A stretch of DNA of 64,000 bases from Phycisphaerales bacterium (lineage in GTDB: Bacteria > Planctomycetota > Phycisphaerae > Phycisphaerales > UBA1924): assembly GCA_020847175.1 (NCBI GenBank), contig JADLCM010000019.1, positions 121,460 through 185,459 on the forward strand, written 5' to 3'. Below the pieces are notes generated by a model. The model saw only the letters and a list, made by a program, of their open reading frames with translations, was not told the origin of the DNA and searched no databases. Shown here in pieces: positions 1 to 9,635 of the stretch. The number at the start of each line of letters is the position of its first letter. Within the stretch, counting starts at the first letter, position 1. Position numbers and translations under genes: made by a program.

Positions 1-1588
1 GCACGACGCTGCTGCCCGTGCCGTTGTCCACGCACCCCTGCGAGCCGGGGCCGTTCCACGAGTCGAGGTGGGCGGAGACGATGACGACTTCGTTCTTGAG
101 GACGGGGTCGGAGCCGGGGATCTCGGCGATGGTGTCGTAGCAGGCGATGGGACCGGGCGTGATGACGTGGTTGAGGTCGAACTCAAGATCGAGGGCCATG
201 CCGTCGGCGAGGCGCGAGTTGATGAAGTCGTAATCGGGGCCGGTCATGGTGATTTCAAGATCGGCGGGGTAGGCGGCGGCCTCGCGGGTGCGCCACTCGT
301 TGACGCTGCTGGTCCACACGCGCTCGTCTTCGCTTGAGGAGAGGAACCCCGCGGGGCCGGCCTCGAGCACCTTCTGGAGGATGTAGTCCGAGAGGTTGCC
401 CGGGTCGGGGGCGGTGGGGGTGTCCGGGGGGAGCTTGCGGGTGAGGGTCATGGTGACGGGCTCATCCATGTAGGTGGTGCCGCCGGTGAGGGTTTCGCCG
501 GCGCGCTTCATGGAGAAGGCGAAGTCCATGCCGTTGGCGTTCCAGTTGAAGGTGAGGGTGTCTCCCTCGACCTTGACGTTGGTGATGGGGCTCTCGGCGC
601 CGAAACTGGAGGCTTTGCCGCCGACCTGACCGTCGGTCTCGGTGAGTGTGAGGGCGAAGTCGCCGGGCTGGGCCATGACGGTGACGGGCCCGGTCCAGTC
701 GCCCGAAAGGCCGGGGATGGGCTCGGTGGGGACGGGATCGAGGCTGGGCCACTCGCCCTTGGCGAGGCGGTCGCGTGCCTCGGCGCGCCGGTTGAAGCGG
801 ATGGTGGCGCCGTCGCGCTGGGCGCGGATGCCGCCGCCGGAGCGACCGCGCGGGGTCTGGATGATCCAGGCGCCCTTGTAGGACTCGAAGTTGGCGTTGG
901 CTTCGTCGAGCGTGGCAGGCATGGTGACAGCGCGGCCGCGGACGGGGCCCTGGGTGCCGTTGGTCCAGGCGAGGGTGGAGAACTGGAGTTCACGGATCGG
1001 GCCGCGCTGCCCGCCCGGGGCGCCCGGCATGCGTCCGGGGCGCTGGGCGCTCTGCGGGCGGGCGTCGTAGACGTTGCCGGTGCTCGGGCCGCGGTCAAAG
1101 CGTGCGGCGATGGTGCCCCATTCCCAGAGGTGGGCGTTGGCGAGGCCCCAGGATTCGAACTGCTGGCGGGTCCAGTTGTTGGCGGCCTCGGCGTTGGAGG
1201 AGCCGGTGAGACGAGGGCCGATCTGCTGGGTGAGGTGGGTGAGGTGGTCCATCACGTGGTTGTCGGTCTTGCCCAGGGTGAGGAGACGCTTGATGGTTGC
1301 GGGGTCGCCCATCGGGATGACCGGGGGATCGACGCGAACGCCATCGACGATGGCGTACGGCGTGGTCGCGACGAGGCGCCCGTCATCGTCGTGGCGCATG
1401 GGGGTGACGGAGTGCATGAGGTCGTCCCACGCGGGGACTTCGAGCGTGCCGGTCTCGGTGGTGACGACGGCGGCGGGGGCGACGGAGCGCTGCTCGAGTT
1501 TCGCTTCTTCGCGCGAGGCACACCCGCCCGCGATGGCGAGCAGTGAAGCGATGACGAGCGAACGGCGCACGGCAGCGGAGACTTGCAT
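1..1588 (-). CDS. M28-family metallopeptidase lipoprotein (3' end beyond window)
   Basis: About 529 codons are visible, reading from an ATG at 1588 to the window edge; the C-terminus is missing. The N-terminus is a lipoprotein signal (hydrophobic stretch ending LLAIAGGC). The visible C-terminal part has the M28 zinc-peptidase signatures HLDSW (about residue 507) and DNGTGSSVV, so a co-catalytic zinc aminopeptidase or carboxypeptidase-Q-like exopeptidase acting in the periplasm is likely. Between the N-terminal region and the catalytic part lies a small beta-rich insert (about residues 305-395, starting GDWTGPVTV) that looks like a lipocalin or calycin-type barrel. A purine-rich GAGGGG lies 6 nt before the start, and a TATCAT -10-like hexamer lies about 58 nt upstream. 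The family call rests on the two motifs; substrate unknown. Confidence 0.85.
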   Translation of the reverse strand, partial: MQVSAAVRRSLVIASLLAIAGGCASREEAKLEQRSVAPAAVVTTETGTLEVPAWDDLMHSVTPMRHDDDGRLVATTPYAIVDGVRVDPPVIPMGDPATIKRLLTLGKTDNHVMDHLTHLTQQIGPRLTGSSNAEAANNWTRQQFESWGLANAHLWEWGTIAARFDRGPSTGNVYDARPQSAQRPGRMPGAPGGQRGPIRELQFSTLAWTNGTQGPVRGRAVTMPATLDEANANFESYKGAWIIQTPRGRSGGGIRAQRDGATIRFNRRAEARDRLAKGEWPSLDPVPTEPIPGLSGDWTGPVTVMAQPGDFALTLTETDGQVGGKASSFGAESPITNVKVEGDTLTFNWNANGMDFAFSMKRAGETLTGGTTYMDEPVTMTLTRKLPPDTPTAPDPGNLSDYILQKVLEAGPAGFLSSSEDERVWTSSVNEWRTREAAAYPADLEITMTGPDYDFINSRLADGMALDLEFDLNHVITPGPIACYDTIAEIPGSDPVLKNEVVIVSAHLDSWNGPGSQGCVDNGTGSSVV

Positions 1589-1646
1589 GATGAACCCCTC
1601 AGCGTTGCCGGGGCCGCGCGGACGATCGCCCGGACCCGGGGTGGAC

Positions 1647-1652
1647 ATGATA
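1647..1652 (-). promoter_or_regulatory. -10-like TATCAT of the M28 peptidase gene
   Basis: Minus-strand TATCAT about 58 nt upstream of the ATG at 1588. The resulting leader has room for the visible Shine-Dalgarno. No clear -35 was identified. Confidence 0.35.
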
Positions 1653-1715
1653 CCGGAAGGGCCGGGTCCGGCTGCGGGGGGCCTCGCGGGGCCCGGCCCG
1701 CGCCCCCGGGGGCTG

Positions 1716-1721
1716 TACACT
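1716..1721 (+). promoter_or_regulatory. -10-like TACACT directly before the M16 start
   Basis: TACACT ends 5 nt before the ATG at 1727. Transcription would begin at or next to the start codon, so the mRNA would be leaderless. This is one of a repeated set of TACnnT elements in the window. Confidence 0.45.
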
Positions 1722-1726
1722 CCGCC

Positions 1727-2950
1727 ATGCCCATCGAGTTCAACGAGGCGCGGCTGGCGAACGGCCTGACCATCATCGGCGAGATCGACCCGGACGCGGC
1801 CTCGGCGGCGGCGGGGTTCTTCATCCGGGCGGGGACGCGCGATGAGACCCCCGGGGTGATGGGGGTGTCGCATTTTCTTGAGCACATGATGTTCAAGGGC
1901 ACCGATGATCTCTCCGCCGAGGAGATCAACAAGGGCTTTGACCGCATCGGCGCGAGCAACAATGCCTACACCAGCCACGAGATGACGGTGTACCACGCCC
2001 ACGTGCTGCCGGAGATGCTGCCGACGGCCCTGGACCTGCTGGGGCGCATGATGCGTCCAGCGCTGCGCCTGAGCGATTTCGACACCGAGAAGGGCGTGAT
2101 CCTTGAAGAGATCGCGATGTACAAGGACAACCCCTTCTGGGTGCTGTACGAGGAGGTGAGCGCCCGCCACTTCGGGGCTCATCCCATGGGATACCGGGTG
2201 CTGGGCACGACCGAGAGCATCGCGGCGCTGACTTCGGCGCAGATGCGGTCGTACTTCGGCGCGCACTACGCCCCGGACGTGATGACCCTGGCGCTGGCGG
2301 GGAGGGTGGACTTCGGCGCGGCGGTGGCGCAGGCCGAAGCGCTGGCGGGGGAGTGGCCGGCGGCCCGCCCGACGCGCGACACGGGGCGACCGAAGGTGTC
2401 GGGCGCGCGGTTCGAGATGCGGCAGGGCAACGTGACGCGCGGGTACATGCTGGGGCTCGCCGAGGCTCCGTCGGTGGACGACCCGCGCCGGTACGCGGCG
2501 ACGCTGCTGATGCAGGCGCTCGGGGCGGCGGACAACAGCCGCCTGCACTGGGCGCTGATCGAACCGGGGATCGCGGAGGAGGCGCAGACGTCGTTCGACC
2601 CGAGCGAGGGCACGGGGCAGTACCTGGTCTTCGCCTCGGGCGACCCGGACCGGGCGGGAGAGATCTGGGGGATCGTGGAGCGCGAGATCAGGGCGCTGCG
2701 TGACGGGGTGAACGATGATGATCTTGCGCGGCTGCGGGCGAAGCTCCTGACCAGCGTGACGCTCGCGGGGGAGCGACCCGAGGGCCGGATGCAGCGGCTC
2801 GGGAGGCAGTGGACGCTGGAGCGGGCGTACCGGTCGCTCGATGACGAGCTCGCGGCGATCGGACGGGTGACGGTGCGCGACCTCCGCGACCTGCTGGACG
2901 CGTTCCCGCTCGATGGGATGACGGTGGGCACGCTGTTGCCGGAGGCGTAG
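1727..2950 (+). CDS. M16 family zinc peptidase (processing-peptidase-like)
   Basis: A 407-residue insulinase-type protein with the inverted zinc motif HFLEH (H49) and a downstream glutamate in VILEEIAMY (about E127), the expected ligands. The open frame extends upstream to 1583, but that region would overlap the divergent M28 gene. The ATG at 1727, which begins MPIEFNEARLANGL like other M16 proteins, is the better start. No signal peptide is seen, so a cytoplasmic or membrane-associated role is possible. Single-domain-pair M16 proteins of about 410 residues usually act as homodimers or with an inactive partner. No such partner is next to it. The family is confident; the substrate is unknown. 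Confidence 0.92.
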   Translation: MPIEFNEARLANGLTIIGEIDPDAASAAAGFFIRAGTRDETPGVMGVSHFLEHMMFKGTDDLSAEEINKGFDRIGASNNAYTSHEMTVYHAHVLPEMLPTALDLLGRMMRPALRLSDFDTEKGVILEEIAMYKDNPFWVLYEEVSARHFGAHPMGYRVLGTTESIAALTSAQMRSYFGAHYAPDVMTLALAGRVDFGAAVAQAEALAGEWPAARPTRDTGRPKVSGARFEMRQGNVTRGYMLGLAEAPSVDDPRRYAATLLMQALGAADNSRLHWALIEPGIAEEAQTSFDPSEGTGQYLVFASGDPDRAGEIWGIVEREIRALRDGVNDDDLARLRAKLLTSVTLAGERPEGRMQRLGRQWTLERAYRSLDDELAAIGRVTVRDLRDLLDAFPLDGMTVGTLLPEA

Positions 2951-3077
2951 CGCGGGCGGGTGAGGTGCTGCGTCGGAGGGGGGCGGGCCTACGCTCCTGC
3001 CGGTCAAGCCCTGGCCGCTGTGCCCGCGCCTGCGGGCGGCGCGTGAATGACGGCGCGCCTGTGGACGGGGGAAATCC

Positions 3078-4574
3078 ATGTTTGAGCGGCTTTCCGAGGG
3101 GTTTTCGAGCGTTTTCCGCAAACTGAGCGGTCAGGGCAAGATTTCAGAGGCGAACGTCCGCGAGGCGATGGGCGAGGTGCGTTCGGCGCTGCTGGAAGCC
3201 GACGTGAACCTGGGCGTCGTGGACCGCTTCTGCGCGCGCGTGCTGGAGGATGCGCTGGGGCGCGAGGTGACCAAGAGCGTGTCGCCGGGGCAGGAGATGA
3301 TCGCGATCGTCCACGCGGCGCTCGTGGACTTTCTCGGCGGGCCCGCGGGGGAGGGGTCCGGGGGCGTGATGCGCGTGAGCCCGGGGCCGACGGTGGTGAT
3401 GATGTGCGGCCTGCAGGGGAGCGGGAAGACGACGACGTGCGGCAAGCTGGCGGCGTACCTCAAGAAGCGGGGCCGGAGCGTGATGCTCGCGGCGGCGGAC
3501 CTGCAGCGGCCCGCGGCGGTGGAGCAGCTGGAGACGATCGCGCGCCAGGTGCAGCACGAGGCGCCGGGCGGGGCGCAGGTGCATTTTCACGGCGAGCCGG
3601 ACAAGTGCGCGGCGTACGGGCAGGCGGTGGGCGTGGCGGTGGAGGTGTGCCGGCGGGCGTACAAGGAGGCGCAGCGGCTGGGGGTGGACACGCTGATCCT
3701 GGACACGGCGGGGCGCCTGCACGTGAACGACCAGTTGATGGGCGAGCTGCAGCAGGTGAAGCGGGCGGTGCCGCCGCACCAGGTGTTCCTGGTGATCGAC
3801 GCGATGACCGGGCAGGACGCGGTGAACAGCGCGAAGGCGTTCCATGAGCGCCTGGAGGTGGACGGGCTGATCCTGACGAAGTTCGACAGCGACACGCGGG
3901 GCGGGGCGGCGCTCTCGGCCAAGCAGGTGACGGGGGCGCCGATCGCGTTCATCGGGGTTGGAGAGAAGATCGACGCGATCGAGGAGTTTCACGCGGAGCG
4001 CATGGCGGGGCGCATCCTCGGCATGGGCGACGTGGTGAGCCTGGTGGAGAAGGCGCAGCAGGAGGTGAGCGAGGAGGAAGCGAAGCGCCTGGAGGCCAAG
4101 ATGGCCAAGGGCGAACTGACGATGGATGACTTCCTGGGGCAGCTCAAGAGCCTGCGGCGGATGGGCCCGCTCAAGCAACTCATGGGCCTGCTGCCGGGGG
4201 TGGGGGCGGCGCTGAAGGACGTGCACGTGGATGACAAGCAACTCGACCAGGTCGAGGCGGTGATCCGCAGCATGACGCCGCGCGAGCGCAGCCGGCCCGA
4301 GCTCATCGACCTGAGCCGTCGGAAGCGCATCAGCAGGGGCAGCGGCACGAAAGAGCAGGACGTGGGGCAGTTCGTGAAGCAGTTCATGGGCGTGAGCAAG
4401 ATGATGAAGCAGATGTCGCAGGGGACCATCGCGCAGCGGGTGCGAGCGGTGAAGGAGATGGGGGCCGGGGGGATGGGGGGGATGCTGCCGGGGGTGGACG
4501 GGCTGCCCAACTTCGGCAAGGCGGGCGCCGGTGCGGGGCCCAAGCGGTTCAAGTCGAGGCCGAAGAAGAGGTGA
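3078..4574 (+). CDS. ffh: Signal recognition particle GTPase Ffh (SRP54)
   Basis: A 498-residue Ffh. The N-terminal helical domain begins MFERLSEGFSSVFRKLSG. The NG GTPase domain has the G1 loop GLQGSGKTTTCGK (about residue 111), DTAGRL and TKFDSDTRGG. The C-terminal M domain is methionine-rich (FMGVSKMMKQM and a GGMGGM stretch) and binds SRP RNA and signal sequences. With SRP RNA and FtsY it directs nascent membrane and exported proteins to SecYEG. A purine-rich GGGGGAAA lies about 4 nt before the ATG. The protein is somewhat longer than the roughly 450 residues typical of bacteria because of a Gly/Met-rich and basic tail. It stands alone here. Confidence 0.98.
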   Translation: MFERLSEGFSSVFRKLSGQGKISEANVREAMGEVRSALLEADVNLGVVDRFCARVLEDALGREVTKSVSPGQEMIAIVHAALVDFLGGPAGEGSGGVMRVSPGPTVVMMCGLQGSGKTTTCGKLAAYLKKRGRSVMLAAADLQRPAAVEQLETIARQVQHEAPGGAQVHFHGEPDKCAAYGQAVGVAVEVCRRAYKEAQRLGVDTLILDTAGRLHVNDQLMGELQQVKRAVPPHQVFLVIDAMTGQDAVNSAKAFHERLEVDGLILTKFDSDTRGGAALSAKQVTGAPIAFIGVGEKIDAIEEFHAERMAGRILGMGDVVSLVEKAQQEVSEEEAKRLEAKMAKGELTMDDFLGQLKSLRRMGPLKQLMGLLPGVGAALKDVHVDDKQLDQVEAVIRSMTPRERSRPELIDLSRRKRISRGSGTKEQDVGQFVKQFMGVSKMMKQMSQGTIAQRVRAVKEMGAGGMGGMLPGVDGLPNFGKAGAGAGPKRFKSRPKKR

Positions 4575-4612
4575 GCGGATGCACGGGCGCGGGCGGATCG
4601 GGCGGTGCGGGG

Positions 4613-7600
4613 TCAGGCGCCGGTGGTCGTCGGCGCGGGTTCGGCGGCCGCGCCCGCGCGACGTGACCTGAGCACGAGGGCCATGCCCTCGCGCATGTCG
4701 AGGGTGAGGCCGAGCAGCAGGGGCACGAGCACGAGTGTGAAGACGGTGGAGCAGAGCAGCCCGCCGAGCATGACCGAGCCGAGGCCGCGGTACATTTCGG
4801 CGCCGGCCCCCGGGAAGAAGACCAGGGGGGCCATGCCGAGCAGCGAGGTGCCGACGGTCATCATGATGGGGCGGATGCGGGTGCGGACGCTCTCGGCGAT
4901 GGCGTCGTGCCGGGTCATCGGGGGGTGGTCTTCCTCGCCGCGCATGAAGTTGAGTGACTGGTGCACGAGCAGGATGGCGTTGTTGACGACGACGCCGACG
5001 AGGACCACGAAGCCGAGCATGGTGAGCACGTCCATATTCTGCACCGGGAGGCGCGGGTCGAGCTTGGTCCACTCGTGGAGGAGTCGCAGGCCGAGGAAGC
5101 CGCCGACGACGGCGAGGGGCACGCTGAACATGATGACCAGGGGGAGGGCGAAGTTCTCGAAGAGGGCCGCCATGAGCAGGTAGGTGACGACGAGCGCCCA
5201 GATGAACCTGGCGGTGGCGAGCTGGGGCTGGGTGGCGACGAGGACGAGGAGCCCCGCCAGCACGAGGGCCCAGACGATGAACCCCATGGCGCCGTATCCG
5301 ACCTTGGCATTGCGGAGGCGGGCCATCTTGAAGAGGCCGAAGATTGCGAGGAGGAGGCCGGCGGCGGTCGTGGCGCCCGCCCCGATGAGCAGGGGCCGGC
5401 GCAGGAGCCAGGGCTCGCCGGACCGGGACGCGTCGCCCAGCATCGCGGTCTGCACTTCGCTGAGCTTGGCGGCGGAGCCTTCGAGGCGGACGCGCATGGT
5501 CGCGTCGATCAGGCCGGAGGTGCGCATGGGTTCGACGATCTCGGAGCGCACTTGGTCCATCGCGGCGCTGAGGGAGAGTTCGCGGGGGGGGTTGATGTTG
5601 ATGGTGACGCTGGGGAGTTCTTCGCTCCGCTGGATCTCCTGCGGCGCCAGGGCGGTGCGGATGTCCACGACGCTGGTGAGCGGCACCACCTGTCCAGCCG
5701 GGGTGGCGACGGCGATGTTCGCGAGTTCCTCCTTGGTGCCCAGGGTGCGTCCGGGTGGGACGAGCAGGATGTCGATGGTGTCGCCCTGGTAGCGGTAATC
5801 GCCCGCGTACGCGCCGTCGAAGAGGGCGCGCACGGCGGTGCCCACGTCCTGGGTGCGAAGGCCGAGGCGCCGGCCCTGTTCGTTGAGGCGGGCCTGCACT
5901 TCCTGCTGGCGGAGGGCGAAGTTGCCGGGCGAGCTGCTGACGCCGAAGCCGAAGCCGTACTTCTGGCCCGCGAGGTTGTAGGCCATGCTCGCGGCGGTGC
6001 GGACGCGGTCGAGGCTGGGGCCGGCGATTTCGAGCTGGATGGCCGCGGAGCCGCCCACGCCCCGGCCGAAGATGGAGGCCTGGCGGGCGCCGCCCGGGCT
6101 GTCGGGGATGCTCATCATGGCGCTGGTGAGGAGGTTGCCGATGGGCAGGACGACCTGTTCGTCCTGGCTGGTGGCGCCGGCGAAGAGGCCGCCCTCGAAG
6201 GCCCCGATGAAGAAGTCCTGCACGGGGACGGGGTCGAAGGGCTTGTCGGGGGCGTCGAAGCGCATGATGGGGGGGAGGTCGCGGTAGGAGGCGGGGTCGC
6301 GGATGTCGGCCTTGGCGTAGGGCTGGATCTGGGCTTCAAGCCGCTCGGCGATGGAGACGTTCTGCGCGTTTGAGTAACCGGGGGGCGTCTGCATGCCGCC
6401 GAAGACGAGGTTGCGGTTGCCCGCGGGGAGGTAGTCGCGCTCGGGCATGAGGCGGACGGCGAGGATGTAGGAGCCGATGCACATGACGGCGATGACGGCA
6501 AGGCGGATGCTGATGCCCCGCCACGAGGTGTTCATCCAGTGCACGCTGCGGGCGATGGCGCTGTTGACCATGGCGAAGAGGCGGACCGCGCCGAAGAGCC
6601 CCTCGGCGGCGGCGCGGACGGGGTGGGGCTTCTCGGGGGGCCTGCGGAGCCAGCGCGAGGCGGCGCTGGGGATGATGGTGATGGAGATGACAAGGGAGAG
6701 CCCGACGGAGACGGCCATGGCGAGGGCGATGTCAAAGAAGAGCTGCCCGGCCTCGTCCTGGATGGTGAGGACCGGGATGAAGACGGCGACGGTGGTGAGG
6801 GTTGAGGCGAGCACGGCGCCCCAGACCTCGCGGGCGCCGCGGTAGGCGGCCACCGGGGGGGACTCGCCCATCTGCATGCGCCGGTAGATGTTCTCGATGA
6901 CGACGATGGAGTTGTCCACGACCATGCCCACGGCGAAGGCGAGGCCGGCGAGCGAGATGACGTTGAGGGTGCGCCCCATGAGGAAGATGGCGAGGAAGGT
7001 CGCGATGATTGAGACGGGGATGGAGATGGCGACGATGCCCGTGGAGATGAAGGAGCGGAGGAAGAGGAGGAGGACGCCCCCGGCGAGCACGCCGCCGAGC
7101 CAGAGGTTGCCGGTGACGAGGCCGCGGGCGGAGTCGATGTAGGTGGTTTCGTCGTAGACCTGGCGCAGGCGCAGGAGGGGGCCGGCGACGGGGTCGATGG
7201 AGGGGAGGATTTCGCTCTCGATGATCTTGAGGCGGGCCCGCAGTTCGGTCATCACCTTGACGACGTTGGCGTTGGTCTGGCGGATGGCGTTGATCGCGAG
7301 GCATGGCTGGCCGAAGGCGCGCACGAATCCGCGGCGCTTCTCGAAGTCCACTTCGACGGTGCCGAGGTCCTTCACGAACACGGGCTTGCCCTGGCGGTAG
7401 GCGACGACGGTCTCCATGACCTCGCCGGGGGAGGCGAACTGCCCGACGACGCGCACGCGGTAGTCGCGCTTGCCCTCGGCGATCGACCCCGCGGAGACGT
7501 TGCGGTTCTCGGCGCGGAGCGCGGCGATGACCTCGGCGTAGGAGAGCGAGCGCTCGGCGAGCGCCTGGGGGCTGAGCATGACGTGCATCTCGCGGGCGCG

Positions 7601-8161
7601 GCCGCCGTAGATGTTGACCTCGGCGACGCCGTCGATGCGCTCGATGAAGGGCTTGACCTCGCGGTCGAGCTTGTCGTAGAGGCTGGTGACGTCGAAGTCC
7701 GGGGCCTTGTGGCGGAGGGCCGGGTCGATATCGATGATCATCCAGGCGATCGCGTTCTCGGCGCCGCTCCCGGCGGCCTTGATGACGGGCTCGTTGACGT
7801 CCTCGGCGTAGTCGGGCACCTGGCGGAGCGCATCGGAGACTTCCTGCAGGGCGCGGGTCATGTCGGCGCCGAGGTTGAACTCGAGCGTGATGACGGCGGC
7901 GCCCTCGCGGCTGATCGAGCGCATGCTCTTGAGGTTCTTGACGTTCTTGAGGCGCTCCTCCTGCTCCTTGGTGATTTCTTCGACGATCTCCTCGGGCCCG
8001 CGCCCGGGCCACGAGGTGGTGACGGTGACGAGCGGCTGGTCGATGGTGGGGGTGAGCTGCACGGGGATCGCGTCGAGGCCGATGAGCCCGAACATGACCA
8101 CGAGCAACATGCAGACGGTGACGCCCACGGGCCGGGCGATGCAGAGCTTGATCAGGTCCAT
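4613..8161 (-). CDS. RND-family efflux permease (AcrB/MexB-like)
   Basis: An inner-membrane proton-driven exporter of 1182 residues. The frame opens at 8215, but the ATG at 8161 (MDLIKLCIARPVGVTV) matches the family N-terminus and has GGAG 7 nt upstream. RND hallmarks are visible: the first TM, the PTIDQPLVTVTTSWPG porter start, and TM4 with VVDNSIVVIENIYRRM, where AcrB has two adjacent aspartates and this protein has D-N. A conserved late TM reads VGVVVNNAILLVHQ, with Asn where AcrB has the relay Lys. The protein is about 140 residues longer than AcrB. Part of this is an insertion before the TM reading FALPLVIMFSVPL that adds two hydrophobic segments (about residues 955-1020). It is co-oriented with its adaptor gene upstream, so the two likely form an operon. 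No outer-membrane channel gene is nearby. Substrate unknown. Confidence 0.93.
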   Translation of the reverse strand: MDLIKLCIARPVGVTVCMLLVVMFGLIGLDAIPVQLTPTIDQPLVTVTTSWPGRGPEEIVEEITKEQEERLKNVKNLKSMRSISREGAAVITLEFNLGADMTRALQEVSDALRQVPDYAEDVNEPVIKAAGSGAENAIAWMIIDIDPALRHKAPDFDVTSLYDKLDREVKPFIERIDGVAEVNIYGGRAREMHVMLSPQALAERSLSYAEVIAALRAENRNVSAGSIAEGKRDYRVRVVGQFASPGEVMETVVAYRQGKPVFVKDLGTVEVDFEKRRGFVRAFGQPCLAINAIRQTNANVVKVMTELRARLKIIESEILPSIDPVAGPLLRLRQVYDETTYIDSARGLVTGNLWLGGVLAGGVLLLFLRSFISTGIVAISIPVSIIATFLAIFLMGRTLNVISLAGLAFAVGMVVDNSIVVIENIYRRMQMGESPPVAAYRGAREVWGAVLASTLTTVAVFIPVLTIQDEAGQLFFDIALAMAVSVGLSLVISITIIPSAASRWLRRPPEKPHPVRAAAEGLFGAVRLFAMVNSAIARSVHWMNTSWRGISIRLAVIAVMCIGSYILAVRLMPERDYLPAGNRNLVFGGMQTPPGYSNAQNVSIAERLEAQIQPYAKADIRDPASYRDLPPIMRFDAPDKPFDPVPVQDFFIGAFEGGLFAGATSQDEQVVLPIGNLLTSAMMSIPDSPGGARQASIFGRGVGGSAAIQLEIAGPSLDRVRTAASMAYNLAGQKYGFGFGVSSSPGNFALRQQEVQARLNEQGRRLGLRTQDVGTAVRALFDGAYAGDYRYQGDTIDILLVPPGRTLGTKEELANIAVATPAGQVVPLTSVVDIRTALAPQEIQRSEELPSVTININPPRELSLSAAMDQVRSEIVEPMRTSGLIDATMRVRLEGSAAKLSEVQTAMLGDASRSGEPWLLRRPLLIGAGATTAAGLLLAIFGLFKMARLRNAKVGYGAMGFIVWALVLAGLLVLVATQPQLATARFIWALVVTYLLMAALFENFALPLVIMFSVPLAVVGGFLGLRLLHEWTKLDPRLPVQNMDVLTMLGFVVLVGVVVNNAILLVHQSLNFMRGEEDHPPMTRHDAIAESVRTRIRPIMMTVGTSLLGMAPLVFFPGAGAEMYRGLGSVMLGGLLCSTVFTLVLVPLLLGLTLDMREGMALVLRSRRAGAAAEPAPTTTGA

Positions 8162-8320
8162 TTCGTTCTCCGCCGGGGCGGGTTGCCCCGGTTGTGCGCG
8201 CCGCCCGCGCCGCATTCACCCCTGGGCTTCCCGGGGCCGAGGCCGCTCGGGGATCACGAGCCCCGTGATGTTTCCTGGTTCGCCCGGTCGTCCGGCGCCG
8301 GCACAGACCGGGCCGGGAGA

Positions 8321-9559
8321 TCACGCCCCCGGAGGGGTGGCGCCGGCCCGGGGCGCGTCCTGGATCATCACACCGGCCGTGGGGTAGAGCCGCTCGTTGC
8401 CTTCGACGATCGCGTTGAGGCCGGGGAAGAGCCCGTCGCCGTCCACCACGAGACGCTCGCCGACGGCGAAGCGAGTCCGCACCCGGAAGGGGATGGCCTT
8501 GCCGTCGAGCGCGCCGTAGATGTACTCGCCCCCGTCGTCGCGGAGGATCGCGTCCTTGTGCACGGTGATGCGAGCCTCGGTGGTGCTGAGGGGCACCAGG
8601 CCGGTCACGCTCATGCCGGGGGTGAGCCTGCCCCCGGGGTTGTCGAGCAGCACGCGCACCGGGACGAGGCGGCTGAGCGGATCGGCCACCGGGACCAGCG
8701 CGGTCACGGGCGCTTCGAGTTCCATGGTGCGGGGGGTCAGCCCGCCTTCGCGCGCGGGCTCGCGGAGGGCGGAGACCCGCACCCGCAGCCTGGCATCCGG
8801 CTCGCGCAGCGCATCGACGAGCGTCTCGGGAACGTCCAGCCAGGCCTCGATGCGGTCGAGGTTGACGAGTTCCATGACGGTGTCGCCCCGGCTGAGCCAC
8901 TCGCCCGGCTGGGCCGCCCGCGCGACCACGCGCCCGGCGAAGGGCGCGCGGATGACCATCTTGGCGACGCGCCGCTCGGCCTCGGCGAGGTCCGCGGCGG
9001 CGACGGCCGCGTCGCCCTGCGCCTGGGCGACCTGGGCGGTCAGCGTGTCCACGCTGGTCTGCGCCCGGTCGAGTTCGGTCTGCGTCGCGGAGTTTTCCTG
9101 GCGAAGCCGCGTGAAGTTCTCGAGTTCACGCAGGGCCTGGGCGAGCGAGGCCTGGCGTTCCGCGACCGCCCCTTCGCGGACTTTTACCTCGGCGTTGGCC
9201 CGGTCGCGCGCGATGCCGGCCGCGGAGGGATCAAGCGTCGCGATGACCTGGTTCGCCTTCACTTCATCGCCGGGCTGAAGATCACAGACGAGCACCCGCC
9301 CCTCATATTCGGCGGCGATGCGCGAGCGCAGGGGCGAGCGGAGTTCGCCGGTCACTTCGCGCCACAGACTCACGGGCTCCAGACGCACGGCGTCGACGCG
9401 CACCATCGAGGGAGGAGGCCCTCCGCCCGGCTGCGCCCAGCAAAAAACCGGGGCAAAGACGCACAGGCAGAACGTGAGAAAGGGATTGAGGCGCGATTTG
9501 CGGGTCTTGGGAGCGCCGGCGCGAGTGCCGCCTTGGCGCGGGGTTGCACAATCGATCAT
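8321..9559 (-). CDS. RND efflux periplasmic adaptor (membrane fusion protein)
   Basis: A 412-residue HlyD/AcrA-type adaptor. An N-terminal hydrophobic signal (about residues 26-42, ending in FCWAQ) is followed by a lipoyl half-motif (RIAAEYEGRVLVCDLQPGDEVKANQVIATLD) split here as EYEGRVLV and GDEVKANQVI. Then come a long alpha-helical hairpin (about residues 100-190), the second lipoyl half (VIRAPFAGRVV) and a beta-barrel part. It links the inner-membrane pump encoded just downstream to an outer-membrane channel. A minus-strand TACCAT ends 5 nt before the ATG and no Shine-Dalgarno is seen, so the transcript may be leaderless. The roughly 160-nt spacer to the permease shows no terminator, so co-transcription is likely. 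Confidence 0.92.
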   Translation of the reverse strand: MIDCATPRQGGTRAGAPKTRKSRLNPFLTFCLCVFAPVFCWAQPGGGPPPSMVRVDAVRLEPVSLWREVTGELRSPLRSRIAAEYEGRVLVCDLQPGDEVKANQVIATLDPSAAGIARDRANAEVKVREGAVAERQASLAQALRELENFTRLRQENSATQTELDRAQTSVDTLTAQVAQAQGDAAVAAADLAEAERRVAKMVIRAPFAGRVVARAAQPGEWLSRGDTVMELVNLDRIEAWLDVPETLVDALREPDARLRVRVSALREPAREGGLTPRTMELEAPVTALVPVADPLSRLVPVRVLLDNPGGRLTPGMSVTGLVPLSTTEARITVHKDAILRDDGGEYIYGALDGKAIPFRVRTRFAVGERLVVDGDGLFPGLNAIVEGNERLYPTAGVMIQDAPRAGATPPGA

Positions 9560-9564
9560 GCCCG

Positions 9565-9570
9565 ATGGTA
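9565..9570 (-). promoter_or_regulatory. -10-like TACCAT before the RND adaptor
   Basis: Minus-strand TACCAT separated by 5 nt from the ATG at 9559. It fits a leaderless promoter. Confidence 0.45.
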
Positions 9571-9635
9571 GGGAGTCGTTCTACGAGGGATGCGGCGTGG
9601 GCGGCAAAGATGGACTTGTGTATCCGAAATAGAGA

